The notes beneath the pieces were generated by a model that saw nothing but the letters and a program-made list of their open reading frames with translations, had not been told where the DNA came from and did not search any database. 64,000 bases of DNA from Mesorhabditis belari (taxonomy: Eukaryota; Nematoda; Chromadorea; Rhabditida; Rhabditidae), in assembly GCA_958450365.1 (NCBI GenBank), contig CAUEEP010000737.1, positions 2,283,501 to 2,347,500 on the forward strand, in the 5' to 3' direction. Below, piece after piece: positions 12,001-27,000 of this stretch. Within the stretch, counting starts at the first letter, position 1. Every line of letters begins with the position of its first letter. Both the position numbers and the translations under genes were made by a program.

Positions 12001-15000
12001 GACTTAGCGCATCGAATGATATCAAAAATATTTCTATTGAACAGCTCAACACCAAGAAATTTGAGCTCAAAGTTTGATTGCTAATGGCAAAGGAGCCGAT
12101 TGTATCAAATTGCTGATAACCTAACTTTGAGCGGTGTTTAATAACTAAACTTGAGATTGATAAAGCTGTAAACTTTGACTATCTAGTGTACCAAACTTTT
12201 TTCCAAGCTATGTAAAGTTATGTCAAGTTTTCTGCACTCAAATCTTTTCAATTATCCAAGTTAATTTCTTCGACTAATGCAGGATTTCAAAAAAAAAGAG
12301 GTGGCTAAAACGGAGAGTTGAAGTGATTGAAATAGTGAAGAGGAGAGGGAAAAGTGAGAGAAGAGAAAAAAGAGCTTGGGGCATTATCGATGAATCGTGC
12401 ACGGCTTGTGGTCTTCCCTTTTTCATCTCTTCAGCTTTTGGGTCGAAATGGAATTATCCGGACCCCAATTTCTGATGAATTCTCGGCGGAGAAAAGAGTT
12501 TTCTCTTTTTTGATGGCTTTTTATTTTACAACTAGTATGGAGATTTTGAAGGAAAATTTTAAAGAGTTGGGTAACTGAACCAAAAGCGACAAATAGGATT
12601 ATGAAGAAGAAAAATGCGTTTTAGGGAAAAAGTAGATTAGTATGCTTGTTTTGAAGATGTTTCTAGGATTGGAGTTGGGTAATTGATCTGAAAGAATGCG
12701 TTTTGTGCTCAAAAATTGGGAACACGGCGATTCTGGTGATTCTTCACTTTCTCGAGAGATCAAGACGCTCTTTTGGAAGGGTGTGTTTGCAATTTTCAAG
12801 CACTAAGTACACTCTTAAGAACAGCTTTATATTAAGACTAAAGCTGTTGAATGGAAATTCTGAAAATACCTTCAATTCTTTCTTCAACAAAACCCTCGCC
12901 AGAGTGTTCGGAATTTTCGATTGTTGAGAGGCACGATGTTTATGGTGGGAAATCGAGGAGACCGGTCTGAAATCAAATTTATATAGTAAAGAGGTGAATC
13001 TCAGTTTTGAGATGAATAACAGGTCAAAAGCTAAGAAAGAAAGAATAGTAAGAAAGTAAAGTAAGGAATGACAAAGAAGGATTTCCGGAGAGGGGATTGA
13101 ACCCTCAACCTTTTTAGCTTTCCAGAAAGATGCTCTAGCCACTGAGCTATCTGATATCTTCTTGCCAAAGAAAGAGGAAATACAAGAGGGAAGAGAAAGG
13201 AAGAAAGAGAAGAAAATCCCCGGCTTTTCGGCTGTAGTAAGTTAAAGTTTAAAGTAGCTAAGTTACAGGTAGATTTTTCTTTTCAGGAAACAAGTTCAGT
13301 TTGCTAATTTGTGCCTAAACATTGTTTTCTCGTTACATCCACCATTTAGCAGGCATTTATTTCTTTAAACGTAAAATCTGGTCGTAAAATCTGAACCATA
13401 CTTGCTTGGGTGATGAAATCACTAACTATAACAATAAGTACTTTAGGTTTAAATCTTTATTTAGATAATTAACGATAAAAAAACCTGAAAGTCTGCTTCT
13501 TCGGGTTTGCTGAAGCTGTGATCTGAGCACCAGGGAGGATCGCTGGATCGTAGAATGTGCGAGCGGTTGACAAAGCCGAACACGATGATTGCGGTCGACT
13601 CGTCAAATCGATCATTGAGCCCATCGCGGAGCCGGGTTGAGAGGAAAGACCGGGATGACCGGGTTGAATGCTCTGAAAGTTTGGGGAAACGTTAAGAATC
13701 ATCCGCGGTTACAATACAGCTCGTTAAATTAAAGAGACTTACTATAAAATTTAGTTTTATTCTTAAAAATCGTATTAGCTTGAAAGAGACTCTGATAATT
13801 TCTGATCATTTCTGATCAAAGTCTATTCCTCCTCACCGGTGCAAATGAGTGCGATTGGAGAGTGGAAGCGCCAAGCCCAGTCACCGTGCTGCTGCCCGTT
13901 TGTGAGCCGATCGATCCCGTTTTCTAGAAAAATGTCAAAGAATTTTTTGGAAAACACTTACCGATTGCATTGCTGCAAAAGGTGTTGGAATGTTTGATGA
14001 GAAAAGATTGAATTGAGTGATAGATGTGGCGGTGGGTGGAGCTGAGCTGCTGAGGTAGGGTTGTTGGGCAAAGGCTGACGCCAGCGGGGTGGTTCTACCC
14101 GATCGGAGCTCTGAAAGATCATTGAGAATTCGGATTTGATGGTTTGGTTGACTTGATAACTTGGTTTGCTATAGGTTCAAACCTTGATCAGCGAACGAGA
14201 CATGGTGTTGTGGCTGGGTTTGTTGCTGGCCAAGGAGACTCGACGAGTAGGGCCCTAATGGACGTGAGAGAACAGATGGGAGAATTGTGGACGGCTGATT
14301 GTTGACGCCGAATGGTGTCGAGGTTGACTGAAAGATATGGAAACTAGAGTTGAAGTGGAAGGGTTGGATGTGCTTTGAGCAAGAAAGGACACTTGATAGC
14401 AAAGAAATGTTCCAATAAGCTGCAACAGATCAAATGGTCGATTAACTCAGCCTGAGCTGAGATCTGAGTGAAGCTAGGTCAAAAACAGATCTGTTTCAGG
14501 ATCCCTGAAAGCCAATTCTGAAGAGCAAGCTACTAAGAGCCAAAAAAAATTCGCTCGTAGCTTAAGATCGTAGCTGGATCAGAGCTAGGCTAAAATCCAG
14601 ATTTGGCAAGACCCTTGATTAACTAGTAAGCCATTCATGACTCAGAAATTTGGTTTTTGAACCTATCTGTTCACTAGTGAGCTACTTGTAAATAGATAGA
14701 GATTCACAAGATTTGCATCAGTCTGATTCAACGATTTCACCCACCAGAGCTGTTGATGTGAAAGTCGAAGCCCAAGCGGTGGTCGGGGTGGCGCCGAATT
14801 GCTGATGACTGGGTGGCCAGATCGAGCCAGACATCGAGCCGCCAAACGGCCCGATTTGGGGTGCAGGCGTGGATGCACCGCCTGGAAACATTTCGAATTG
14901 GAATTGGAAAATCAGAAAACCCAACTTGTTAAGATATTCAGAAACGGAGAAATGTATTTGGCTTTCAATTTTTGATTGACAGCCCCCTTGAAAATCTGCG

Positions 15001-18000
15001 AATTTTTGACGTGTAAAGCCGGGTCACGCTATGGGAGAAAAGTGCTAGGAAATGGAGGGTTTTAGGCGAAAATTTATGTAAATTTGGTCTGTTGTCAAGG
15101 AGGAGGAGAAAAAGGATAAAAATAAGGAGTCATATTAGAAATAAATATAATAGTTTACAATTTTTTTTATGACAGCTGAGCAAAAGATAAAGAAATTTGG
15201 GCTTAAAATGATAAACAAAGTCACAAAAGTACGTCAAAAGTATTTGTGATTTCTTTCGGCATTGGTAATACAATTAACTATGCCAGAAATAAGTAAAAAG
15301 TACTTCTAGAAGCCTAGAAATCCATCTAGAAGTCTAGAAATCCATCTAGAAGCCTAGAAATCCATCTAGAAGCCTAGAAATCCATCTAGGAGTCTAGAAA
15401 TCCATCTAGTATCCTTTTTCAACAACCTATCTCTATTTCAGGATCTTGAGCCTCAACCCTGCAGCTCCTCTCGCCTTTAGAAAACCTTGAACTTTGAATT
15501 CAGTTTATTTTCCAATTTTCCAATGATTCCTTTTATCTAGATTATTTCAAATTTCAAGAAAACCCCTAAGAATCTAGATCTAAGCAGAGTTCTAAAAAGC
15601 CATCAAACTCTCGTAAACCCAAGTGCTCCGTGAAGCGAAAACATATGCAAATCGAAGAAAAGTTGATCTAGTTGAAGGAAAAAGCGAAGTCTAACTCTTT
15701 CCAAAGTAAAAAAAAAGGCTCTTTCCTTTTTTTTTCTGGAAAGTGGGGCTCTTGAGCGGAAAAGTATGTGTGAGGGCAATGGGATGGAGTGAAGAGCCGA
15801 CATCCCGAGCCCCGCAGAAGAATCGGATAGACACACACGTGGAAAGCCCAAAAAAAGCTGGGCCATTGGAAAAAAGCTGGGGGAGCTCTGTCCCCACTCC
15901 CGCGAATACCAAAAGGGACCCTCTTCCAGTCCAGTTTCTCGCTCAAGGCTGGCCCATAGCGGAACCAATGAAGCCTCTTTCCACCCCTAGAAAGGTCCCC
16001 CCAGCACTTGATCGATACTTGGCTTCATTCACCCTCCATTTTTTTTCTCTTTTTTTAGTTTTTTTGCAGCATTTTTCCCGTTTTTTCTCGTTTCTCTGAT
16101 GGGAATTTTTGCTTAGATGAAGCGGAAAGAGTTCATGTTTTAAAGTGATGTCAATGGAGGTTTTTGAATGGATATTTTGGTCAATAATCGGTTTTTTCTC
16201 ACTATTCAAACTATTTACATGGCTTATTTTTCAGTTTTTAATGTTTTTTAGAATAAAGTTTGCTTTTGATTTGACCAAAAAGCGCTAAAAATCGCTAAAA
16301 AGCATCAAAAGCGCTAAAAAGCATCAAAATGCATCAAAAAGCACTAAAAATCTAATGAAATGACCAATTACTGGTTTAAATAGCCCCTATTATGTAAACA
16401 CACTCTTTCTGGTGCACTGAATTCCTGATGCTATGAGGAAACTAAAGAAATTCAATGCATTAGAAAGGGTATGTTTCAATGGTTGAGCAGAGTTAAATCT
16501 CTTTAGCTAAAGCAGAGTTAAATTTCTTTAGCTAAAGCAGGGTCAAATCTCCTTAGAAAACTTTCAAAAACATCAACAAAACATATAAATAAACAGAAAC
16601 TATCAGAAATCGTAAACGAGCAGTAGAAAAATGAAATATTCAAGCTAAAGGAAGAAAAGGCTATCCATTTTTGCCCAAACAACATCTCGATTTTCTTCTT
16701 CTTCAAAAGAAATCTCCAAAAGAAGTCTCCAAAAGAAGCTACAACCACACTCACTACTTTTTCTCCTTTATTTTCTCACTCTCTTCATCCAATTTGTTCT
16801 TGAATGGCCAAATCTTTTGGGGAAAGAAAAGTTGAGGAGGAGAAGGAGGAAGAGGAGAAGAAGCTAACTCATCCACCGGGAATTCCTAGTGATAGACTAG
16901 GAAACAAAAGAAAACAAAAGAAAAGAAAGACAATAAATAGACAAAGACTAAAGCTTTTTTTTAATCTTAAATCTTATTGTATAAACATTCTTATTGTATA
17001 AATTCATACCAGGAACGGAATTCAACTTCGAAAACTTTAAAACTTCGAAAACAATTGCAAAACTAACCAGAATCGAGTCATAGCGGCGCTATTTTTATGT
17101 CATTCTTTTGGACTATTTAAATTTCTATTTATAACATTGAATTCTATGGATTTCTATTTCTACAGTGGCGGACAATTAAATTAGAACCGATGCTCCATTT
17201 GCATTTGCTTCACACCCATTCAAAAAGACATCAACAGCTTTTTTTTTTTGATGTTATCTTAGCTTTCGTTTGGCACCACTTTTGACCAAACATAATTTAG
17301 TATTTATTTAATAACTCAACAATTAACAAAGGTGTGTTTGAAAAGTGACGACATTTAAATATAACCGATCGTAAAAATTAATATCAAGTATGTATCTATT
17401 GCATAAACAGTTCACTAAGTTGAGTACCCAATTTCAAAAAGAAACAATACAAAGACATTGCTTAAAAGTAACCCAACCTAAGCTCGAGTTGAGTTCAGAA
17501 AAGAGTGACTCCTCGAAAATGCTAACGGGCGTTCTCGGCAATGAATTTTCCCTCTAACTCTCCTATTTTCCTTTCAGCTAGATCAAAAAAGCTAAAAGAG
17601 AGCAATTTGGGAGAAAATGAGAAAAGAGAAAGACTTGGCATTACCCAAAAGCATTTTTCCGCTCTGGGACAAAGAATTCTAATCTAGAGCCTCTATTGCT
17701 TTTTAAACACTTTTAAAACACAATCCCTTGGGAAGGGATCGAAAAGAAATGCGTTCAACTTAGAAAAGAATCTATGAGAACTTTGAGAACTCTTTGAGAA
17801 CTCTTTGAGAACTCTTTGAGAACTCTTTGAGAACTCTTTAAGAACTCTTTGAGTAAACCTTTAAAAAGATATACCTCAAGAAAAGTGAAATTCTTTGAAT
17901 CTTTTCAGAGAATTTCACATTGAATCGATATACAAACTTACGAATGATAGCTGGAGTTGTCTGTTGTGTGGTTGGTGTTGTTTGTTGCAATGGGGGTACC

Positions 18001-21000
18001 GAGGGGAGTTTCCTCCGACCCATTTCACTCTGACCTGAGCCCACCGAGCACGCATCATCCTAGAAAATATGGAATTTCAAAGGTTCGCAAAGCTGTAATC
18101 TTATAGTTAAGCAAATCTATTAAGTTTCATATATCCTATCGAAAACTTTTAACTAATTGTTTACTGATTTTATATCTTTGAATTTGGTAGAAACCATTGA
18201 ACCACTGAGTTATAATTGAAGTTAAATAAAATCTAGATCTATTGAATCTATAGAAGGTTCTGGTTCTGGTTATGGTTCTGGTTCTGGTTCTAGTTCTGGT
18301 TCTAGTTCTAGTTCTGGTTTTGGTTCTTGTTCTGGTTCTGTTTCTGATTCTGGTTCTAGTTCTGGCTCTGGTTCTAGTTCTAGTTCTAGTTCTGGTTCTG
18401 TTTCTGATTCTGGTTCTAGTTCTGGTTCTGGTTCTAGTTCTAGTTCTAGCTCTGGTTCTAGTTTTAGTTCTGGTTCTGTTTCTGATTCTGGTTCTAGTTC
18501 TAGTTCTGGTTCTAGTTCTGGTTCTGATTCTGGTTCTAGTTCTAGTTCTGGTTCTGTTTCTGAGTTCTGGTAAGCTAGAATAGGCAAGCAGGATTGTTTC
18601 TAGACGTTGTGGATTTGATTTAACCAAGCCAAACCAAACTATTCTTACAATTAGTTTAGCTTGAGCTTTTTGACTGGCCAAAACTAGCCCACATCGAGCC
18701 AAGCAATAAGAAGTTAAGCCATAGACTGATCAGAAAATTAACTGTAAAGAAATGGTCAATTAACTGGTCAGAAAATGATTCTAGATGATAAGAATTATTC
18801 TTATTATTATCTAGATATTATTCTTATCATCTAGAAACATTCTTATCATCTAGCTCTTATTCTACCTGAACAGAACATAGTAGGAAATACAGAATTATCA
18901 GATTTCGGCTTTAGCCGTTTTCTGAAGTGAATGGATCCATTTGTGTAAAAGAGGAAGAAGAGAGGAAGCTGAAAAATCACCAAAAATCCACTGGGGAGCA
19001 AGAAAAGGGAACACTTTTCTAGAAAAAAAAAAGAAAAAAAGGCATTTGTTTAGTTTTTCTTCAAAAAAAAAACGTTTTCTTCTCATATTTCTTTGCTTTT
19101 TTTCTCTCTGAATATCTTTTTTCGTCTTTTACCAAAACATAAACGGAATTCACGGAATTTTTGAGTGAGTGTGTGGAAAAAAATTGGTTAGAAAATTGCC
19201 TGAAACCAATTTTTTGCATAGTTACTAAAAAAAGTGCAAATTTTTGCAAATTTTGACAAAATCTATTTTTTTTTATCAATTTTCTTATGCAAAAGTTCAA
19301 TTTTCAAGAAAAAGTGATTGAATTTTCGGAAAAAATCGAGTTAATCAGCGATTGAAAATGGTAAACTGGTAAAGTTTGAGCAAAAAAAAATGGAACCAGA
19401 AGTGAGCGAAAGTTTTAAAAGATAAAGTGGCATGTAAGTATTACCAGAAATGTCGAAATGTGAAGTATTATCTTTTGTAAACCATCTTTCTATCAAAAAA
19501 GGGAAGTAAATGGGAAGTATTACATCTTGTAAACATTGTAAACATTCTTTCAATCAAAAACCTTGTCTCACCACAGCCAAATGATATTCTTTCATCAATA
19601 CATCAACAGCCAGGTCATACAAAAACCATTCTTGCATCAATACTCTTTGAATTGATTAGAAAATCTTGAAAAGAAAAAAAATCAGTTTGTTTTGAATCGT
19701 TTTCTTTTGTATTGAAATGAAATGACTAAGCTTTTTGCTTTGTTTAAATGATTTTAAACTCTCTTGAGTCAAGTCAAGTTAAGTTAAAATCGACTTTAAA
19801 CTCTAAGTCAATTTTAACTTGACTTGACTCAAGAGAGAGAGAGAGTTTAAAATCATTTAAACGAAGCAAAAAGCTTAATTATTTCAAGACAAGTTAAAAC
19901 TCTTCTAGTTTCTGGATGTGCTAGGGGGGATGCTAGGGAGACAATACAGGGCACTAGATACTGAATCTCTTCTAGATTCTTAAACAGTCCTTTCAAACTC
20001 AAATCTTTACCAGCTGGCAACATCCTCGTCTCGTACTTGTTTAGAATTTCTAGAACCTTTAGATTCAGAATATTGGTGAAGGTCGTAAAAATTCAAAGGC
20101 ACTAATCATGAAATATTCGGGGATTGGTGGAAAACAGAAGAAGAGAAAAGGGGGATGAAAATGAAGATGCTGGAATGCGTAAGAAAATGGAGAGAACTGA
20201 AGGAATGGCTGAAGGGGTTGTGCAAAACGGGGAAATGGGGGGAAAGATGTAGAAAACGTAGAAGGGTAGTGGCTAGGGCTAAAGCTGAAGAAAAGAGGGG
20301 TGTTGAAGGAGAAGACGGACTGGGCCAAGAAAAGGGCCCAGAAAAGCACAGCCAAATATCATATGAAAAGAGGGTGAGGGTGTGAAGAAAAGGAAAGAAA
20401 AAGCAAAAAGACGGGCAAAAGAAGTACCCGTATATAGAAGAAGCCTTTCTTGTCAAAGAAAAGAGCAACGGTGGTGGCAATTAGAACTGCTGCTCTTCTC
20501 TTGAGCTGAAGAGGTTTGAAAAGGGTGGAGACAATGAATTCTTTAGCGGAACACCTTAAATCTTGGAATATAGTGGTGATTAAAAGCTTAGCAATGTTTA
20601 AACTAGTTACAGTGAGTTTATAACAAAATTTAAATGCTATTTCTGTCTGTTGAGCTCTGTCTTGATTGATGCTTTGCGCTGAATTTAATTTACTCTTTCT
20701 CTAAAGATAGACAATGAGTTACGAAACAATAAATAAAATAATATTTGGGAGCTTGATATAACTGGTTGCTATAACTGGTTGCTATAACTGGTTGCTATAA
20801 CTGGTTGATATAACTGGTTGCTATAACTGGTTGATATAACTGGTTGCTATAACTGGTTGCTACAACTGGTTGATATAACTGGTTGCTATAACTTTAGTAC
20901 TCATTTAGTACTTATTCTATTTGAGAAGAGTGAGCTTGATCATTCATCAGGTTGAATGAATAAAGTTTGAAGAACTAGCTGGTGAAATTGTGATGAAAAA

Positions 21001-24000
21001 CTGGCTAGAGATAATGCGAAATTGGACTTAATGCGAGCTTAGACTTAAGCTACAGTATGCTTCACTTTTGTCTGACTTTTCTCTGACTTTTGTCGGTTTT
21101 AACTTGTACTTAAGTTGGCTTTCTTGTGCCGAAATATTAGCGTTGATAAAAGCGGAATTACGAAGAGCTTGGGAAATGTTTAATCTAGAAATTCTGGATT
21201 TTATTACTTACTAAGCATGACTTGGCTTGACTTTTGGCCTTATTTGACTTGATTTGGTTTACCAGATGGCTGGCTTAACCTAGTTTGGCTTTTGAGCCTA
21301 AAACCCTGATCTATGACAGACCTACAAACAGATCATTACGATCAATTTGACCATTTTCTTTTTAATCCTTGAAAAAGTTTCTAACATGTACGCTTTATAT
21401 TGCAATTGTCAAATCAGATCATTGTCAAATCTAACTTCAAACCTCGATCTCTTTAATCCAATTGTAGGCACTCGAGAGCTCTTGCATTGTGTTCTCAACG
21501 GTGAATGGCAGAGAATCGATGGGCATTGTTGTGGCATCGATTGCACTTTGCGGGTGAACAGTGTTGATGAGTTGATCTTCGAGTTTTGACATCTAAAGGA
21601 TTCTCTTGATGCTAGACTAGTCTAATGCTAGGCTACCGTAAGCCTTACTGTACTTCATTTTAGTAAAATCATTCACTTGAACTAGCAAGACAAGACTATT
21701 GCAAAATCTTTATTAATCTTGTTATTGATTATCTTGTTATCTGTTACCGTAATCTTCTCTGATTCTTACTTACTTTAGCATGCGGTTCCGCAAGGACACT
21801 TTCCGCTTGATCTAAAATTTCGGCTCTCAATTTCAAATTCACAACAAACTTGGCTGGATGCTGGCTGGATTCCAAGGTAGCCACGCCGAGGGTAATTGAG
21901 AAGAAGTTGAAGGGGGATACTCATTCGGAAGGAGCATACCCGGTGATCGTTTCAGTCTGAAAAGGGAAAAGGATTTTGATTCGGAAGGGACACTCTCGCG
22001 GCTCTCCGATTTCACGCACGCTCTGAGTCTATTCTGATTCGCAGAATAGAATAATACTATTCGATTCTGCAAGTTTATATTGACTGGCAGATCATATTAG
22101 AATCCTTTTGAATAGCTTTTTTTGGGAGCCTGACACTCGTGGTACTAACAAGGAAATATCAATTGGATTTGGTCGCCAAATGACATGTGCCACGGGTTAT
22201 TTGACGCAAAATTCAACGCCGATTCCGAATCTGCTTTCCGTTTCTGCTGGAAACACCCGTGACACACCAGTTGGGGCGCCAGTTGGGGCACCAGTCATTT
22301 GGGCACCAGTTGGGGCACCAGTCATTTGGGCACCAGTTGGGGCACCAGTCATTTGGGCACCAGTTGGGGCACCAGTCATTTGGGCACCAGTTGGGGCACC
22401 AGTCATTTGGGCACCAGTTGGGGCACCAGTCATTTGGGCACCAGTTGACATTCCCTCGTAAGCTCTGGTATTGGGTCCTGACATTAGGATCTGGCAATAG
22501 GCTCTCATACTACTTCATGGTACTAATAGCAAGCCTTGCTGGCTTGCTACTAATAACAAGCCTTGCTACTAATAACAAGCCTTGCTATTAGACTCCAGTA
22601 CCTGCATAGTCCTGTATTCTCATTTCTAGTTCCATTTTATTTTTTGGCCTACTACCAAAGTTCCAAGAGCTGCTTAGTAAGTAGAAAAATTTTGGTAGTA
22701 AATTTAAAATTTACTAGATATATTTCAAATAATAAACCATCAGAGCAGGAGAGCAGACAAGTGTTACGGGCAGGGTAGAAGCCAGTTTCTGACTTGACTT
22801 TTGGCCTTATTTGACTTGATTTGGTTTACCAGAAGCCTGGCTTAACCTAGTTTAACTTTTGAGCTTAAAAGCCTGATCAAAAGATCTTTTGTTCATAGTT
22901 GTGCAATTCAAAACCCCAATCCCAACCTTGGTGTCCCATCTTCAGGCGTTTTCTCCTGATCGAGTTCATTTCCCAGCACAGATGAGGGTTTCATGTCCTG
23001 AAAATGAATCAATCATATAACAATTCAACTAATCACTTCATCCTATCAACAATCTTCAACCAATAAATGAATCAATCAACTAATCAACAACTAATCAATT
23101 TCTTCAATTAATCAACAACTTCTTCTTAGTTTTATCACTTAAAACTTACATATTAGAATTTGTAATAAAAACTTTTACCTGAATGAGGAATGATGGTGAG
23201 TGCGCATCAGCAGATGATCCGACCAAGTGTTGCGACGGGGAGAGGCTGCTTGTCAACTCTGGAAATCATTATAAATTTCAATCTATCAACTATTAGAATA
23301 AATTTCACCTCTACTCGTCTCAATGATGCTTGTATCGTATAAGAATTTCGTTAATCGATACGAGTCCGATGTGCCTCCATAAACACTCTCCAACTAAAAT
23401 GATATAGAAGATAAGAAGTTAAGAGTACAATCTTAATAATAGAATAAAATAGAATACATGCCAGAGGAGCGTTGCGTAGTCAACAAGTCACTGTACCTAT
23501 TTTCTTGTGATCTCGTGAACCGAACGAAAACGGTTCAGAGGTTACGCAACGATCCTCTAGACTACGCAACGATCCTCTAGACTACGCAACAATCCTCCAG
23601 ACTACGCAATAATCCCCTAGACTACGCAACGATCTTCTAGACTACGCAACAATCCTCTAGGCTACGCAATAATCCTCTAGACTACGCAATAATCTTCTAG
23701 ACTACGCAATAATCCTCCAGACTACGCAACAATTCTCTAGACTACGCAGCAATCCTCTAGAATACGCAACAATCCTCTAGACTACGCAACAATCCTCTAG
23801 AATACGCAACAATCCTCTAGACTACGCAACAATCCTCTAGACTACGCAATAATCCTCTAGATTACGGTATATACAAACTAATACCAATTCCTGTTCAGGC
23901 GTCTTGGCTCTTGGCTGTGTAGCAGGAATGAGCTGCTCGCGAGGCACAGCTGTCGTTGGAGCAACAGCTGCTTTCGGCAAAGTGGATGAAGCTGAATTAT

Positions 24001-27000
24001 AGAGTTTAAAAAATTCAATAGACTCGTAATCGGCCTACAATTGCCTGAGCTTCTTGAAATTTATCCAGTATTCTTGAATCAGCAAACTTTAGCTGCTTCT
24101 TTAACCAAGATTTTTAATACGAATAGCTAACTAATCAATTTCCCGCACAAATTCACAGCTGAATATCTTTTGGGCCATCTATAAAGCAAGAGAAATCCCT
24201 AAGCCTAAGCTTAAGCCTAAGCCCTGGCGAAGTTTTCCTTTTGGCGGCCGGGTAATCGTTCGGCGTCGGGCAAACCGTCTTGGTATATAGGGCTTCCTTT
24301 TTGGGAATCCGTAAAGGGGAGGAGAGATGAGCGACTGAGCCGGCTCTGTCGCTTTGAGATCAATGGGATCAATGGGATCAATGGGATCAATTTTGCGTTT
24401 AAATTTAGCTAAATTTAGCTGTATTTTTGTACAAATTCTAGATCCTATTCGACCATTGTTTTACTTAAACAGCAGCTAAACTTTGTTCGTCGAGTAGTTC
24501 GTTTTCCCGAAAACCTTTTTCTTTTTCAACGAACTTGTTCTCGAGACTTCCGGTGCAGGCCACGCGTACGAAGTGCTTGTCGAGGGGATCGGCCGAACCG
24601 TTGAAGAGGACATTGTTGAAGTAAACACCGGTTGAACGGTGCTAGTCGATGGAGTGGCTGTAACTGTGGTTGAAGTGGATGGAAGATCCGAGAAAGAGTA
24701 GGTCGGCACCACGTAGCCTAAAGATATTTGCATAATAAGTAAACTGTAGCTTACTGTAGTAAACTGAGATTACATTAGCTATGCAGTACTTTTCTATGAG
24801 AAATTGTAACCCGTTTTTACGTTTACCTTGGCTAACAATCGCACTTGGTTGCGAGTATGTCAATGAGTCGACAGTAGAGGCAATTGGACGAGCTGAAAGC
24901 TATTTGTATAAATATGAATATTCAGCTAACTTGTTCCCGAATAGAGACTACTGTAGGTGGGCATGGTGACCGCGGTTTTCTTTCCCATCCGCTCCTTTTC
25001 GATGATCTTTTTCTCTCGGCTATCTTGCTCGTACATTGACAGAATTGCTGCTGTGACTTCAGCTGCTTTTCGGCGCGCTCGTTCACGAGCTAAATTTTTA
25101 AGAGATGTTTTAAAGTAGACTTTTAACGAAAACATCTGTCGCCCCTTTTTTTGCCGTTGACAATTTAAGGTTTTTCTTGTTTTTCTTAGCATCAATCCTT
25201 CGATTCTGACTATTTTGACTATCATTCGATGCAGAATAAAATTGCGCATCGAATAATACCAAAATCAACTCAAAATATACTATCCATGCAAAGTTATGAG
25301 GCAAAATGTTAAGTCTCGCCCATAATGGGCGGGGTTTAGGTTTTTAGCCAACAACTTTGCATGGATATTATATTTTGAGTTGATTTTGGTATTATTCGAT
25401 GCGCAATTTTATTCTGCATCGAATGATAGTCAAAATTGAAGGGTTGGTGCTAAGAAAAGCCTTAAATTGCCAACGGCAAAAAGGACCGACAGCTTTTTTC
25501 GATTTTGAAAATCGAAAAGAAGTCGATTTTGAAATACTGCTCTTATAGATTAGGTATAATTAAAAGTTCTCAAAGTGTTGCTTATCCAAAACCAGGCGAG
25601 CCGGATCTAGCTCATGGCTTGACTTGGGCTAATCTGGCTTTATCCGTGACCCGATTTCAAGCATGAAACGGATCTAGTCTTGGCTCAAGCCTGGCTTTAT
25701 CCGTGATTCGATTTCAAGCTTGAAACGGATCTAGCCTTGCCTCAAGTCTGGCTTTATCCATGACCCGATTTCAAGCTTGAAACGGATCAAGCCTTGGCTC
25801 AACTCTGGCTTTACCCATGACCCGATTTCAAGCTTGATACGGATCTAGCCTTGGCTCAAGTCTGGCTTTACCCTAGTGCTTACTAGAGAGATTAAAGTAG
25901 CATCATTGTATCAATGTTTATCTATCTACAAATGATTTACCATGCAATTTCGCATCACCAGTCGTCGATTCTCCTTCAGACTCATCCTCTGGTATCGTGT
26001 AAACGGTGCCTAGAATTTGCAAAAAATTCGAACTTGAGTCTCTTTTCTCTCACCAGGTCGATGAGCGAATTGCCCAGGGCCGCCCTCATAGAAGCGTCGA
26101 ACCTGCTCGAGATCCATATCTTCCATATCAATGCACTGAAATATTACATTTATAGTTAAATAAAATGGGGCAATGAGAATAGGCAAATGAGAATTTACAA
26201 AAATTGTTTACCACTTCTTCCTCTTCAGGACTATCGATGAATGGATTTCGTCGAGTCACTTCAGCAATGTCAAGAGGATCAGTGATCTGCAAAAAAAAAT
26301 GATTTTGATTTAGGAATCTGTTTTGTCCGATCCCAAAATCCGATCCAATCAAAGAAAAAGAAACCATTTGCGTGCTGAGCTCATCAGGCATCGGAATGTT
26401 TGCTCCATTCAACGGGATCTGCGGTTGATGTGAGAGATCGGCTTGGTGATGGAGTGGCTCTTGTGAATGGATTGTCACAACCGTTTGTACAACTCGACGC
26501 TAGATGAAGATAGATATATTTTATAAAGCTCAGTCAGTAATAAAGTAGTAGTAGAGTAGCCTTACCACAGCCGTCTGCTCTTTCCCATTTTGAGTCCAGT
26601 GCACGTCGAACTCGTCGTTGGCGAGATCGGAAAGATGGCTGCTGTCACCAAAAGCCTAGATTTGATTACAATATTTACAATTACAATATTTACAATTACA
26701 ATAATAACAATATATCAATGTTTGCAAAATTTTATAGTTTTAAGTCTTATACCTGAATCTGTCTGAGGACTTCTCTTCCAAATTGTTCTTGTTGTTCTCG
26801 TTCAGCCTCCACCTCATCGTAAGGCTTTGATGGAGCAATTGGAGCCGCAATTACCTGCAATTGATTTTGTAAATTATTGAAAACTTAACAATTTCTAGTA
26901 CTTTATAGAAACTTTTCTCTTTTAAAGTAAATGCTTTTAGCTAGCTGTAACTTTAGCTAGTTGTAACTTTAGCTAGTTTTAACTTTAGCTACTTCAGCTT

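Larger units (their letters stand above)
18060..21442. other. 3.4 kb intron without recognised exons
   Basis: Apart from the hexanucleotide satellite and the foldback hairpin, it holds a small hairpin with 'ttcttatcatctag' arms (18780-18860), a purine-rich island at 20110-20500 and a 13-bp tandem repeat (20754-20890). Confidence 0.6.

Noticed and set aside
18136..18702. 188-codon Arg/Thr frame and its Leu/Val and Glu/Pro partners
   Set aside because: Produced by a hexanucleotide satellite in an intron; three frames are open at once.
20065..20480. 124-codon Pro/Phe/Ser frame on the minus strand
   Set aside because: Composition follows a purine-rich island; no splice phase support.
22197..22508. 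Frame with TGAQMTGAP repeats as a coding exon
   Set aside because: Repeat-driven openness and no convincing splice sites; kept only as a finding.
23537..23870. CRISPR array
   Set aside because: Continuous 20-bp tandem repeat without spacers, in a eukaryotic intron.
24225..24330. Exon encoding '[20 protein letters not shown]'
   Set aside because: Open and G+C-rich but without a usable acceptor; perhaps regulatory.
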